In this document: piece after piece, positions 8,104-17,091 of the stretch | Position numbering within the stretch: position 1 is the stretch's first letter | Layout of the letters: the number at the start of each line of letters is the position of its first letter | Origin: Flavobacteriaceae bacterium | GTDB taxonomy: Bacteria; Bacteroidota; Bacteroidia; Flavobacteriales; Flavobacteriaceae | Assembly: GCA_030828745.1 (NCBI GenBank) | Contig: JAURBX010000004.1 | Location: forward strand, 1 to 34,662 | Reading direction: 5' to 3' | Length of the DNA: 34,662 nt | Notes under the pieces: model-generated | Databases searched by the model: none | What the model was told of the DNA's origin: nothing | What the model saw: the letters and a program-made list of their open reading frames with translations, nothing else | Translations under genes and position numbers: made by a program

Positions 8104-9177
8104 ATGAAACTTATTGATTTTTACATAATCAAGCGCTATATAGGCACTTTTGCAGTAATGATTTTACTGTTCATTCCAATTGGAATCATGGTGGATGTAG
8201 CCGAAAAGATCGATAAGTTTAAAGAGAAAGAAGTACCCTTTTCAGCCATCGCAGCTTATTACATTGACTTTACATGGTATTTTGCCAATTTACTCTTTCC
8301 TATTTTTTTATTCCTTTCTGTAATTTGGTTCACTTCCAAACTAGCAAATAATACAGAAGTGATTGCCATTTTAAGTTCTGGAATTTCTTTCTTTAGATAT
8401 TTAAAACCTTTTCTTTTGGCAGCAACTTTTATTGCCATTTTTGCCTTCTTTGCTGGAATGTTTATTGTTCCTAAATCCAACTTAGGGTTTAATGATTTTA
8501 GATATAAGTATATTCTTAAAAAGAAAGCAAGAAATACCGCTAAAGTTTTTCAGCAGATCAATGACAACGAATTCATTTATGTCAACAATTACGATCCTAT
8601 ACGTAAACGTGCTACCAATTTTACCTTAGAACATTTTGAAGGAAATGAACTTAAGTTTAAAATCAAGTCCAACAGAATAAGGTGGATTGAAAAAGACAGT
8701 GTTTTTCGATTGTCGAATTATACCAAACGAACCTTTTTAAAGGACTCAGAGCAGTATGAAAGTATTGCAAGAAAAGACACCCTTTTTGATTTTGAAATTG
8801 AAGATTTGGCACCAGTAAATTACCTTGCTGAAACGCTTACTTTTTCAGAGCTCAATCAATTTATAGAGGACGAGAAAGAACGAGGTTCAATGTTAATTAA
8901 CAACCACTTATTGGTTCGTCACAAGCGATGGAGTATCCCCATCTCTGCATTTATCTTAACAATTATAGCTGTAGCTGTTTCTTCCTTTAAAAGAAGAGGG
9001 GGAATGGGGGTTAATCTAGCTTTTGGGATTAGCTTAGGTTTTCTTTTTATCTTTTTTGATAAGATCTTTGGTGTGATGGTTAGCAAATCAACTTTTCCTC
9101 CTATTGTAGCGGCTTGGCTTCCTTTAATTTTGTTTGGCGTTTTGGCTTTCTTTTTACTACGACATGCAAAGCGATAG
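8104..9177 (+). CDS. LptF/LptG (YjgP/YjgQ) family LPS export permease
   Basis: 357 aa from the ATG at 8104, beginning MKLIDFYIIKRYIGTF, the standard opening of this family. The topology is typical: about three membrane segments in the first 125 residues, a large periplasmic jellyroll-type region (about 130-275) and three segments at the end (ISAFILTIIAVAVSSF, FGISLGFLFIFFDKIF, WLPLILFGVLAFFLL). Such proteins work with LptB to extract lipopolysaccharide from the inner membrane and pass it to LptA/C. Sequence alone does not separate LptF from LptG, though the single-gene context with tgt is common for LptG-like copies in Bacteroidota. The start is one base after the tgt stop and the end overlaps the next gene by 14 bases, indicating an operon. 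Confidence 0.9.
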   Translation: MKLIDFYIIKRYIGTFAVMILLFIPIGIMVDVAEKIDKFKEKEVPFSAIAAYYIDFTWYFANLLFPIFLFLSVIWFTSKLANNTEVIAILSSGISFFRYLKPFLLAATFIAIFAFFAGMFIVPKSNLGFNDFRYKYILKKKARNTAKVFQQINDNEFIYVNNYDPIRKRATNFTLEHFEGNELKFKIKSNRIRWIEKDSVFRLSNYTKRTFLKDSEQYESIARKDTLFDFEIEDLAPVNYLAETLTFSELNQFIEDEKERGSMLINNHLLVRHKRWSIPISAFILTIIAVAVSSFKRRGGMGVNLAFGISLGFLFIFFDKIFGVMVSKSTFPPIVAAWLPLILFGVLAFFLLRHAKR

Positions 9178-10060
9178 ATCAAAAAGCCTTTTCCTATTCC
9201 ACTTTGTCGTGGTAATTTTTGGATTTTCATCCGTCCTAGGAGCCTTGATTTCTTTGGATGCTATTCCTTTAGTTGTATATAGAATGGGCCTAGCTTCTTT
9301 AGGCTTAACTTTTTACTTTGCACTTTACAAACCGAGCTATTTTCTTCTCTCAAGTGAAATGTGGGGAAAAGTTTGTTTGGGGGGAATTATCATAGCAATT
9401 CATTGGGTAACTTTTTTTTATGCAATAAAGCTTGCAAGTGTATCTTTGACTCTTAGTATGATGTCAACGGGAGCATTGATAACGTCCATGTTGGAACCGT
9501 TGTTAATTAAAAGGAAAATCTTACTGTATGAAATTATATTTGGAGGGATAACAGCCATTGGAGTGGGTATGATATTCAATGCAGAATTCGAACATTTTTA
9601 TGCTATTTTAATTGCCTTACTTTCAGCATTTCTCTCCTCGCTCTTTACCATCTTAAACAATCAAATGGTTAAAAAAGCATTGCCGATCACACTTTCTTTT
9701 TACGAGCTTTTAGTTGGAACACTGATAGTAGGCGTTTACGTTTTATTATCTGGCAATTATTCATGGAATGATTTTACTTTCAGGGGCTACGATTGGATGT
9801 GGGTTTTAATTTTGGCTTGGCTTTGTACCTCCTATGCGTTTAACGTTTCTATAAAAGTCATGAAACATTTATCTGCCTTTACCATCATGATGATTATCAA
9901 TTTAGAGCCCATTTACGGAATCCTGTTATCCCTAGCGATATGGAATGAAAGAGAGTATATGAGCCCGAATTTTTACCTTGGTTTTTTGATTGTTTTGGGT
10001 AGTATTTTGATTAATGGAATTTATAAACATAGGAAAGAAGGTTTAAAAAATGGAACCTAA
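9164..10060 (+). CDS. EamA/DMT-family transporter
   Basis: 298 aa from the ATG at 9164, which overlaps the end of the LptG-like gene. The protein has about ten hydrophobic segments arranged as two EamA repeats (about 10-135 and 145-290). Typical landmarks are IHWVTFFYAIKLASVSLTLSMMSTGALITSMLEPLL in repeat 1 and MIINLEPIYGILLSL in repeat 2, the conserved 'P' region near the end of each half. Family members export or import amino acids, nucleosides or other small metabolites across the inner membrane; the substrate cannot be inferred. Co-transcription with tgt and the permease looks likely. Confidence 0.9.
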   Translation: MQSDRSKSLFLFHFVVVIFGFSSVLGALISLDAIPLVVYRMGLASLGLTFYFALYKPSYFLLSSEMWGKVCLGGIIIAIHWVTFFYAIKLASVSLTLSMMSTGALITSMLEPLLIKRKILLYEIIFGGITAIGVGMIFNAEFEHFYAILIALLSAFLSSLFTILNNQMVKKALPITLSFYELLVGTLIVGVYVLLSGNYSWNDFTFRGYDWMWVLILAWLCTSYAFNVSIKVMKHLSAFTIMMIINLEPIYGILLSLAIWNEREYMSPNFYLGFLIVLGSILINGIYKHRKEGLKNGT

Positions 10061-10074
10061 TACTAAAGAATTTT

Positions 10075-10082
10075 TAAATTTG
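10075..10082 (+). promoter_or_regulatory. Putative -7 promoter box for accA
   Basis: TAAATTTG matches TAnnTTTG and lies 16 bases before the accA ATG, implying a leader of about 10 bases. No convincing -33 TTG at the usual distance. Confidence 0.4.
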
Positions 10083-10098
10083 CCTTAGATAATTTTAT

Positions 10099-11052
10099 AT
10101 GGAGTATTTAGAATTTGAATCACCGATACAAGAATTACACGATCAACTTGAGAAATGTAAATTGATTGGCACAGAAAGTGAAATCGATGTCACTGAGACT
10201 TGTGGTCAAATTGAAAAAAAACTGGAAAAAGCGAAAAAAGAGATCTATGGTAATCTTACTGCTTGGCAACGTGTACAGCTTTCTCGTCATCCTTCAAGAC
10301 CCTTTACTTTAGATTATATTAAAGCCCTTTGTGGTGATACTTTTTTGGAGCTCCATGGAGATAGAAATGTCATGGATGACAAAGCTATGATTGGAGGGTT
10401 AGGTAAAATTGAGGATCAATCATTCATGTTTATCGGTACTCAAAAAGGGTATAACACCAAGACGCGACAGTATCGAAATTTTGGAATGGCAAATCCTGAA
10501 GGATACCGCAAGGCATTACGATTGATGAAATCAGCAGATAAATTTGGGGTGCCCATCATTACTTTTGTCGATACCCCAGGGGCATTCCCAGGATTAGAAG
10601 CTGAGGAACGAGGCCAAGGAGAAGCGATTGCTCGAAACATATTTGAAATGATGTCTATTTCCGTTCCTATCATCGTAGTTATTATTGGTGAAGGAGCCTC
10701 TGGAGGTGCATTGGGAATTGGAGTGGGAGATAAGGTTTTTATGCTTGAAAACACTTGGTATTCGGTTATTTCTCCTGAATCATGTTCTTCTATTTTATGG
10801 CGTAGCTGGGAGCATAAAGAAGCGGCTGCAGAAGCTTTAAAACTTACTTCTAAAGACATGCTTAAGAACAAGCTGATTGATAAAATTATTAAAGAGCCCC
10901 TAGGAGGTGCACATTTTGATCGTGAAGAAACGTTCAAAACAGTCCGAAAAGAACTTTTAACAGCATTTAAGAAACTTCAAAAAGAGGCTCCTGAAGATCG
11001 GATCAATTCTCGTCGTGAGAAGTTTCTTGCCATGGGAAACTTTAATGACTAA
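10099..11052 (+). CDS. accA: Acetyl-CoA carboxylase carboxyltransferase subunit alpha
   Basis: 317 aa, full length for the family. With AccD (not in the window) it transfers CO2 from biotin-BCCP to acetyl-CoA to make malonyl-CoA, the first committed step of fatty-acid synthesis. Visible: an N-terminal helical region; [20 protein letters not shown] near 54-73; [18 protein letters not shown]; crotonase-like core with [23 protein letters not shown] (about 160-182) and [15 protein letters not shown], whose Gly-rich loop forms the oxyanion hole; then [11 protein letters not shown]. It has its own upstream promoter-like box and is followed by dnaB after 117 bases. Confidence 0.97.
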   Translation: MEYLEFESPIQELHDQLEKCKLIGTESEIDVTETCGQIEKKLEKAKKEIYGNLTAWQRVQLSRHPSRPFTLDYIKALCGDTFLELHGDRNVMDDKAMIGGLGKIEDQSFMFIGTQKGYNTKTRQYRNFGMANPEGYRKALRLMKSADKFGVPIITFVDTPGAFPGLEAEERGQGEAIARNIFEMMSISVPIIVVIIGEGASGGALGIGVGDKVFMLENTWYSVISPESCSSILWRSWEHKEAAAEALKLTSKDMLKNKLIDKIIKEPLGGAHFDREETFKTVRKELLTAFKKLQKEAPEDRINSRREKFLAMGNFND

Positions 11053-11133
11053 AATATTTTAGCTTATTAACATTTTTTTTGACTTATAAACACATGATTC
11101 TTTAAAGATAGATAACATTCTATTTTCAGATTC

Positions 11134-11165
11134 TTGACGCAATTTTAGAAATACCAGTACTTTAG
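11134..11165 (+). promoter_or_regulatory. Putative dnaB promoter (-33 TTG and -7 TACTTTAG)
   Basis: TTG at 11134-11136 is followed after 21 bases by TACTTTAG (11158-11165), one mismatch from TAnnTTTG. The spacing fits the Bacteroidota range. The dnaB ATG is only 4 bases past the -7 box, suggesting a leaderless transcript. Confidence 0.45.
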
Positions 11166-11169
11166 ATGC

Positions 11170-12699
11170 ATGGAAAAAAAGCAATCTCTTGATTATATCA
11201 AAACACCGAATCCAGCTGTAATTAATTTACAACAGGGTAAAATACCTCCTCAAGCCTTAGAGCTTGAAGAAGCGGTGTTAGGGGCAATGCTGATTGACAA
11301 AAAAGGGGTTGACGAGGTCATTGATATTCTACAACCGGATGCTTTTTATAAAACAGCACACCAACTTATTTTTGAAGCGATCTATCAATTATTTCAAGAT
11401 TCTCAGCCCATTGATTTGTTAACGGTTTCTTCCGAACTCAGGAAAAAAGGAAAACTAGAGTCAGTAGGAGGGGAGTTTTATTTGGTTCAACTTTCCCAAC
11501 GAGTTGCCTCTTCAGCGCATATTGAATTTCATGCCCGAATTATCCTACAAAAATTTATTCAGCGTAGCCTAATCAAGATATCAAACGAAATCATTGAAAG
11601 TGCTTACAAAGAATCGACCGATGTATTTGATTTATTGGATGAAGCCGAGTCAAAATTATATGATGTCACTCAGGGGAACATTAAAAAATCCTCAGAAACA
11701 GCACAAAACCTCGTGATGGAGGCGAAAAAGAAAATTGAAGAAATTTCTAAGCGAGACGGGCTGAGCGGAGTAAGTACTGGGTTTGAAAAATTAGACAAAC
11801 TGACTTCTGGTTGGCAACCTAGTGATTTAATCATTATTGCGGCACGTCCAGGGATGGGTAAGACCGCTTTGACATTATCCATGGCTCGAAATATTGCAGT
11901 AGGAAAACAAATTCCTGTGGCTTTTTTCTCTTTAGAGATGTCTTCCGTTCAATTAATTACTCGATTAATTTCTTCAGAAACAGGTTTGTCCTCCGAGAAA
12001 TTACGTACTGGTAAATTGGCGGATCATGAGTGGCAACAATTAAATGTAAAAGTTACAGACCTTGAAAAAGCACCCTTATTTATAGACGATACGCCCTCAC
12101 TTTCCATTTTTGATTTAAGAGCTAAAGCACGAAGACTCTCTTCTCAACATGGAATCAAACTAATTGTGGTCGATTACCTTCAATTGATGACAGCTGGAGC
12201 AAGTTCAAAAACCGGAAATAGAGAACAAGAAATTTCAACGATTTCTAGAAACTTAAAAGCTTTGGCAAAGGAATTAAACATTCCTGTTATTGCACTCTCC
12301 CAGTTATCTCGTGCTGTAGAAACACGTGGTGGTACCAAAAGACCCATGCTTTCCGATCTCAGGGAATCTGGAGCCATAGAGCAAGATGCCGATATTGTTT
12401 CTTTTATTTACCGTCCAGAATATTATAATATTGATGAATGGGATGACGATGAAAGAACCCCTTCTCAAGGACAAGCAGAATTTATCGTGGCTAAGCATCG
12501 AAATGGGGGACTAGATAATATCCGACTTAAGTTTGTGGGTCATCTCGGTAAATTTGAAGATTTAGATAGTTTTGATTCTCCTTTTGAATTTCAATCTAAG
12601 ATGAATCCCAACGATGCCGCTATCGATCCAGCAAATCTTCCCAGTCCTGATGCTGCTTTTGGTGACTTTAATGATGCAGATGATGATTCACCTTTTTAA
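11170..12699 (+). CDS. dnaB: Replicative DNA helicase DnaB
   Basis: 509 aa. Hexameric 5'-3' helicase that unwinds DNA ahead of the replication fork and recruits primase. The N-terminal helical domain spans about residues 26-130 (LEEAVLGAML, FYKTAHQLIFEAI), and a linker with coiled-coil character runs to about 195. The RecA-like domain includes Walker A AARPGMGKTAL (Lys231, Thr232), FFSLEMSS, Walker B LIVVDYLQLM, SQLSRAVETR with the conserved Arg region, and DLRESGAIEQDADIV. The acidic C-terminal tail (DAAFGDFNDADDDSPF) is common in Flavobacteriaceae. There is no intein. It ends 12 bases from the convergent acetyltransferase gene. Confidence 0.97.
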   Translation: MEKKQSLDYIKTPNPAVINLQQGKIPPQALELEEAVLGAMLIDKKGVDEVIDILQPDAFYKTAHQLIFEAIYQLFQDSQPIDLLTVSSELRKKGKLESVGGEFYLVQLSQRVASSAHIEFHARIILQKFIQRSLIKISNEIIESAYKESTDVFDLLDEAESKLYDVTQGNIKKSSETAQNLVMEAKKKIEEISKRDGLSGVSTGFEKLDKLTSGWQPSDLIIIAARPGMGKTALTLSMARNIAVGKQIPVAFFSLEMSSVQLITRLISSETGLSSEKLRTGKLADHEWQQLNVKVTDLEKAPLFIDDTPSLSIFDLRAKARRLSSQHGIKLIVVDYLQLMTAGASSKTGNREQEISTISRNLKALAKELNIPVIALSQLSRAVETRGGTKRPMLSDLRESGAIEQDADIVSFIYRPEYYNIDEWDDDERTPSQGQAEFIVAKHRNGGLDNIRLKFVGHLGKFEDLDSFDSPFEFQSKMNPNDAAIDPANLPSPDAAFGDFNDADDDSPF

Positions 12700-12711
12700 A
12701 AGTGTTTTCAT

Positions 12712-13230
12712 CTAAAATTCTAACTGCATCAAAATATCCGTTTGCGGATCATCACCCAATTGAAATAGATGTTGATCAAATGGGACTAAGCCTTTTCTCT
12801 TGTAAAAGGCAAGTGCTTTTTGATTGTGTTCCCATACGCCTAGCCAAAGCTTTTTGTATCCTTTTTCACTTCCTAATCGGAGTGCTAAGGTGAAAAGTTC
12901 ACTTCCAAAACCATTCCCTTGAAATTCATTTTTAATATAAATGCGTTCAATTTCAAAGGCTTCATTGTTTAAAACCATCTCTGATTGAGCGTCATTAAAA
13001 TTCAATTTTAAATACCCAACGGTCTGGTTTTGGTGAGTTGCCCAATAAAAATAAGAGTTTGGATGCAGCAGCTCCTTACGAATACAATCTATATTCATGG
13101 CATTTTCAAAATACCACTGCATGTTTTCTGAGGTATTTTGATTGGCAAAGGTTTCCTCAAATGTTTGAATTGAAATGTCATGCAATTCATTTAATTGAGA
13201 AAGCACTATTTTTTCTAAGCTAATTGACAT
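12712..13230 (-). CDS. GNAT family N-acetyltransferase
   Basis: 172 aa with a single GNAT fold. Motif A reads IYIKNEFQGNGFGSELFTLAL (about 92-112), with the acetyl-CoA pyrophosphate-binding QxxGxG signature. Motif B follows as KLWLGVWEHNQKALAFYKRKG, which is typical of RimI/PaiA-like acetyltransferases. The start MSISLEKIVLSQLNELHDISIQTFEETFA resembles spermidine/polyamine-type (PaiA-like) and small-molecule acetyltransferases, but the substrate cannot be called. It is the third gene of a prfB-HAD-GNAT group and starts 12 bases after the HAD stop. Confidence 0.88.
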   Translation of the reverse strand: MSISLEKIVLSQLNELHDISIQTFEETFANQNTSENMQWYFENAMNIDCIRKELLHPNSYFYWATHQNQTVGYLKLNFNDAQSEMVLNNEAFEIERIYIKNEFQGNGFGSELFTLALRLGSEKGYKKLWLGVWEHNQKALAFYKRKGLVPFDQHLFQLGDDPQTDILMQLEF

Positions 13231-13242
13231 ATCAATTATGTA

Positions 13243-13869
13243 TTAAACTTCAATGCCATAAGTGCCTAGAGCTGCTGCGAGTTGAGGGGGGTTTATAAAC
13301 TGAATTCCATTAATTCCCAACGTTTCAGCACCTTTAATATTCCTTAAATTATCATCTATAAAAACGGTTGATTCTGGTGTTATATCAAAGCGATTAATGG
13401 TTGTTTGATAGATATCGGCAAAAGGTTTTCTCGTTTTTTCTGTTCCAGAAACCACAATGCCTTCAAACCAATGTAGAAAATCAAACTTTTTTAAAGCTAC
13501 TGGAAACGTTTCTGCACTCCAGTTGGTTAATGCCACAACTCGATAGTTTGGATTATCGATCAGTTTTTTTAAAATAGTGACTGTTCCTGAAATAGATTCC
13601 CCCAACATTTCTTCCCACCTTCCATAATACATTCGAATCAAATCTTCATGCTCAGGAAATAATTTTACCCGATCTTCTGTAGCTTGAGCAAGGGGATAGC
13701 CTGCATCTTGGTTTTCGTTCCAGTCCAGGGTACAGATTTCATCAAAAAACCATTCCATTTTTTTTTGGTCTCCTTCAAAGACATCTAAATAAACATAGGC
13801 AGGATTCCAATCAATGAGGACCCCTCCTAAATCAAAGATGATGTTTTTAATAAGTTTTGTTGTTTTCAT
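13243..13869 (-). CDS. HAD-superfamily phosphatase (subfamily IA, YihX-like)
   Basis: 208 aa. Four HAD motifs are visible: I, IIFDLGGVLIDWNP (Asp nucleophile; the DxGGV form typical of the YihX/HAD-IA-v3 group); II, ALTNWSAETFP (Thr); III, Lys in TEKTRKPFADIY; IV, VFIDDNLRNIKGAE. The helical cap lies between motifs I and II. Members dephosphorylate sugar phosphates such as glucose-1-phosphate, or flavin/nucleotide phosphates; the substrate here is unknown. Its ATG overlaps the prfB stop as ATGA (13866-13869), so translation is probably coupled to prfB. Confidence 0.9.
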   Translation of the reverse strand: MKTTKLIKNIIFDLGGVLIDWNPAYVYLDVFEGDQKKMEWFFDEICTLDWNENQDAGYPLAQATEDRVKLFPEHEDLIRMYYGRWEEMLGESISGTVTILKKLIDNPNYRVVALTNWSAETFPVALKKFDFLHWFEGIVVSGTEKTRKPFADIYQTTINRFDITPESTVFIDDNLRNIKGAETLGINGIQFINPPQLAAALGTYGIEV

Positions 13870-14967
13870 TCGTTTTCTTCTTTTTGTCCGACACTCATTA
13901 AATACGATTTTAAGAAGGGATCTATTTGCCCATTCATGACTGCATCAACATCAGACACTTCATGTTGTGTTCTGACGTCTTTTACCAATTTATAGGGATG
14001 CATCACGTAATTTCTTATTTGTGAGCCCCATTCAATTTTCTTTTTTGAAGCTTCAATTTCATCGCGTGCCGAGAGTTTCTTTTGCAATTCAATTTCATAC
14101 AATTGAGAGCGTAGCAGTTGCATGGCTTTGTTTTTATTTTCTAATTGGGAGCGGGTTTCGGAGTTTTCTATAATAATCCCAGTCGGGTGGTGCCGCAGTC
14201 GAACAGCCGTTTCAACTTTATTTACATTTTGTCCTCCAGCGCCACTCGCTCGCATGGTTTCCCATGTATAATCAGAAGGACTTATTATAACTTCTATGCT
14301 ATCATCTACAAGGGGGTAAACATAAACAGAAGCAAAAGAGGTGTGACGTTTAGCATTACTGTCAAAAGGGGAAATGCGCACCAAACGGTGGACTCCATTT
14401 TCACCTTTTAGCCAACCAAAAGCAAAGTCTCCTTCCAGTTCTAATGTCACCGTTTTAATTCCAGCGACATCTCCTGCTTGATGGTTCAATTCTTTAATTT
14501 TATAGCCTTGCTTTTCTCCCCACATCAAGTACATACGCATCAGCATTTCTGCCCAGTCACAACTTTCTGTTCCTCCTGCTCCGGCAGTGATTTGTAGCAC
14601 AGCACTCAAGTCGTCTCCTTCCTCAGAGAGCATGTTTCTAAACTCTAAGGCCTCCAAAAGTTCAAGGGTAGTTGTGAATTGAGCGTTTACTTCAGCCGCT
14701 TCAGCATCACCACTTTTTTCAAATTCCATTAAAACTTCAAGATCGTCACTTCCTTGCTTAATCAACTCATAATCATTCACCCACTTTTTGAGGGTTCTGA
14801 GTTGCTTCATATGAGTTTCAGCCACTTTGGCGTCGTTCCAAAAATCGGGGGCTAAAGTTTTTTCTTCTTGGTTTTTAATTTCTATTTCTTTGGCATCAAT
14901 GTCAAAGATAGCGCCTCAAGGCGCTGATACGCTCCGTTAAGGACTTGAATTGTTCGTTTGAGATCAT
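13866..14967 (-). CDS. prfB: Peptide chain release factor 2, with programmed +1 frameshift
   Basis: Terminates translation at UGA and UAA. The gene is in two frames. A 21-codon leader begins at the ATG at 14967 (MISNEQFKSLTERI...RRYL) and ends at TGA 14904-14902. A +1 slip at CTT-TGA-C then continues as DIDAKEIEIKNQ to the stop at 13866. The product is 366 aa, the usual length. Visible: codon-recognition tripeptide Ser-Pro-Phe in VRISPFDSNAKRHTSFA, and the peptidyl-hydrolysis GGQ motif in ASGAGGQNVNKVETAVRL. ORF finders that ignore the shift start it falsely at a GTG at 14825. The gene leads an operon with the HAD and GNAT genes. Confidence 0.96.
14901..14916 (-). promoter_or_regulatory. prfB: prfB programmed +1 frameshift site
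   Basis: The minus strand reads AGG CGC TAT CTT TGA C, with UGA in the leader frame at 14904-14902. The slippery CUU-U, the UGA stop and the following C equal the E. coli RF2 site, and an AGG sits at the same distance as the E. coli AGGGGG spur. When RF2 is scarce, slow UGA decoding allows the +1 slip and more RF2 is made (established for the family; inferred here). Confidence 0.92.
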
Positions 14968-15070
14968 GGTGTTAAATTGTTTGTAAAAATAAGTAATTCA
15001 AAATCGAATTGTACTATTTTTTTAAGCTCCTTTAAAATGAGGACATTAAATCTTTTAGTTATTTATGAGA

Positions 15071-15087
15071 GGAGTGATTTTCACTCC
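15071..15087. repeat. Short perfect hairpin upstream of the ABC-F gene
   Basis: GGAGTGA, three-base loop TTT, TCACTCC: a 7-bp perfect stem between the divergent prfB and ABC-F genes, 38 bases before the ABC-F ATG. A candidate -7 box (TACTTTTA, 15099-15106) lies between it and the start. It could be an operator or just a chance palindrome. Confidence 0.4.
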
Positions 15088-15125
15088 CTTACTTTCCTTA
15101 CTTTTATGCGAAATAAAAAACACCT

Positions 15126-16991
15126 ATGAATCTACTTTCGGTAGAAGGCATTTCAAAATCCTATGGCGAACGCATTATTTTTGAGCCACTTTCCTTTGGG
15201 GTTAGCATTGGACAAAAAATCGCTTTAATTGCTAAAAATGGAAGTGGTAAAACCACTTTATTAAAAATTATTGCGCGACAAGATACTCCTGATCGGGGAG
15301 AAGTAAATTATAGAAAAGGAACTCATATTTCCTATTTGGCACAAGAGCCTGTTTTAAGCCCAAGTCTGACGGTTGAAGAAACTATTTTGGGTTCTGGAAA
15401 TAAAACGCTTCAAGTAATCGAGCAATATGAAAAGGCCTTATTAAATCCAGAAGATACGGACGCTTACCAAAAGGCTTTTGAGTCGATGGATCAACACGAA
15501 GCATGGGATTTTGAAACCCAATACAAGCAGATGTTGAGTAAGCTAAAACTGGGGGATTTAACACTTAAAGTAGCTGCCCTTTCTGGGGGACAAAAAAAGC
15601 GTTTGGCTTTGTGTACTGCCTTACTGGAAAAGCCAGATCTTCTAATTTTAGATGAGCCTACGAATCATTTGGACATGGAAATGATTGAATGGTTAGAGGC
15701 CTATTTTATAAAGGAAAAACTTACCTTACTCATGGTGACGCATGACCGTTATTTTTTAGAACGGGTGTGTAATGAAATTATCGAATTAGACGAAGGAGAC
15801 CTCTACACCTACAAGGGAAGTTATTCTTATTACTTAGAAAAAAGAGCCATCCGTATTGCTCACGAGGAGACCGTTGCGCATAAGACCAAAAGGCATTTTG
15901 TAAAAGAATTGGAGTGGATGCGACGTCAGCCCAAAGCAAGAACTACAAAATCAAAATCACGTATTGATGATTTCAAAGTAATTAAAGAGAAAACACAGCA
16001 ACGCAGAAATGATCATGAGGTACAACTGGAAATCAATATGGAGCGTTTGGGATCAAAAATGATTGAAATGCATAAGGTTTCCAAAGCCTTTAAGGACACT
16101 GTAATTCTCGATCAGTTTGATTACAACTTTCAGCGTAATGACCGTATTGGCATTATTGGAAAAAATGGAACAGGAAAATCGACTCTACTTAATTTACTTA
16201 CCAATACCATACAACCTGATACTGGCAAAATTATACGTGGAGAAACCTTAAAATTTGGTTATTACACGCAAGGGGGAATTAAAATTAAAGAAGGACAAAA
16301 AGTTATTGAAGTGATACAAGAGTTTGGTGAATTTATTCCTCTTAAAAAAGGAAAGAAAATATCGGCTCAACAATTGTTAGAGCGTTTTTTGTTTGATCGA
16401 AAAAAGCAATATGATTTTGTAGAAAAACTCAGTGGAGGAGAACGCAAACGTCTTTACTTATGCACTGTTTTAATTCAAAACCCCAATTTCCTCATCCTTG
16501 ACGAGCCGACTAATGACTTGGACATTATCACGCTCAATGTTTTAGAAAGCTTTTTGTTGGATTTTCCAGGCTGTTTGATGGTGGTTTCTCACGATCGTTA
16601 TTTTATGGATAAAATCGTAGATCATCTTTTTGTGTTGAAGGGACAGGGAGAAATTGAAGATTTTCCGGGAAATTATTCTGACTATCGTGCCTATGAAGGG
16701 GGAAGCCAAACCGAAAATGAAGGCGTTGTGAAAAAGGTAAAAAAGGATTGGAAAAAGGATGCAGGCACACAAAAAACACTTTCCTATCAAGACCAACAGG
16801 CGTTCAAGAAATTAGAAAAAGTAATCCAAAAGCTCGAAACAGAAAAAGAAGCCCTTCAAGCTCGCTTTATTAATGAGGAGTTAAACGCTGAGGAAATCAA
16901 AGATCTTTCTATTGCCCTAAGTGAATTGGAAGCTGATTTGGAAATGAAGTCAGATCAATGGTTAGAGTTGTCCCTGTTGATGGAAGAATAG
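15126..16991 (+). CDS. ABC-F family ATPase (Uup-like)
   Basis: 621 aa with two ABC domains and no membrane segments. Domain 1: Walker A AKNGSGKTTLL (about 36-46, with Ala where Gly is usual at the first position), signature LSGGQKKRLAL, Walker B LLILDEPTNHLDM. Domain 2: Walker A GKNGTGKSTLLNLL, signature LSGGERKRLYL, Walker B FLILDEPTNDLDI. The linker between them is charged (KRHFVKELEWMRRQPKARTTKSKSR), as in ribosome-binding ABC-F proteins. A C-terminal coiled coil (about 555-620, from YQDQQAFKKLEKVIQKLE) is typical of Uup, which binds nucleic acid or ribosomes. It has no transporter partner and stands as a single gene. Confidence 0.93.
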   Translation: MNLLSVEGISKSYGERIIFEPLSFGVSIGQKIALIAKNGSGKTTLLKIIARQDTPDRGEVNYRKGTHISYLAQEPVLSPSLTVEETILGSGNKTLQVIEQYEKALLNPEDTDAYQKAFESMDQHEAWDFETQYKQMLSKLKLGDLTLKVAALSGGQKKRLALCTALLEKPDLLILDEPTNHLDMEMIEWLEAYFIKEKLTLLMVTHDRYFLERVCNEIIELDEGDLYTYKGSYSYYLEKRAIRIAHEETVAHKTKRHFVKELEWMRRQPKARTTKSKSRIDDFKVIKEKTQQRRNDHEVQLEINMERLGSKMIEMHKVSKAFKDTVILDQFDYNFQRNDRIGIIGKNGTGKSTLLNLLTNTIQPDTGKIIRGETLKFGYYTQGGIKIKEGQKVIEVIQEFGEFIPLKKGKKISAQQLLERFLFDRKKQYDFVEKLSGGERKRLYLCTVLIQNPNFLILDEPTNDLDIITLNVLESFLLDFPGCLMVVSHDRYFMDKIVDHLFVLKGQGEIEDFPGNYSDYRAYEGGSQTENEGVVKKVKKDWKKDAGTQKTLSYQDQQAFKKLEKVIQKLETEKEALQARFINEELNAEEIKDLSIALSELEADLEMKSDQWLELSLLMEE

Positions 16992-17060
16992 CCCTGGTTT
17001 AACTTCTGGGATGGTTGATAAAAAAAACAAATCCAATTAACCCAATTCACTTGTTTTTAG

Positions 17061-17083
17061 TAGTTTTATTTGAACTAAAACTA
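17061..17083. repeat. Inverted repeat upstream of the metalloprotease gene
   Basis: TAGTTTTA (17061-17068) and TAAAACTA (17076-17083) form a perfect 8-bp inverted repeat with a 7-base spacer, ending 8 bases before the ATG at 17092. Its place fits a regulator-binding site or a 5'-UTR hairpin. In AT-rich DNA such repeats can arise by chance. Confidence 0.35.
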
Positions 17084-17091
17084 GTCGTATT

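Noticed and set aside
10440-10937. 165-codon minus-strand open frame inside accA
   Set aside because: Entirely antisense to the well-conserved accA; a long shadow frame.
14145-14411. 88-codon plus-strand open frame
   Set aside because: Antisense to prfB with no similarity to a known protein.
14825-14825. GTG start for a 319-aa release factor
   Set aside because: Would remove the N-terminal domain; the frameshifted reading from 14967 restores the usual 366 aa and uses the known RF2 site.
16992-17020. CCC...GGG segment after the ABC-F gene as terminator
   Set aside because: The stem pairs poorly and no T-tract follows on the plus strand.
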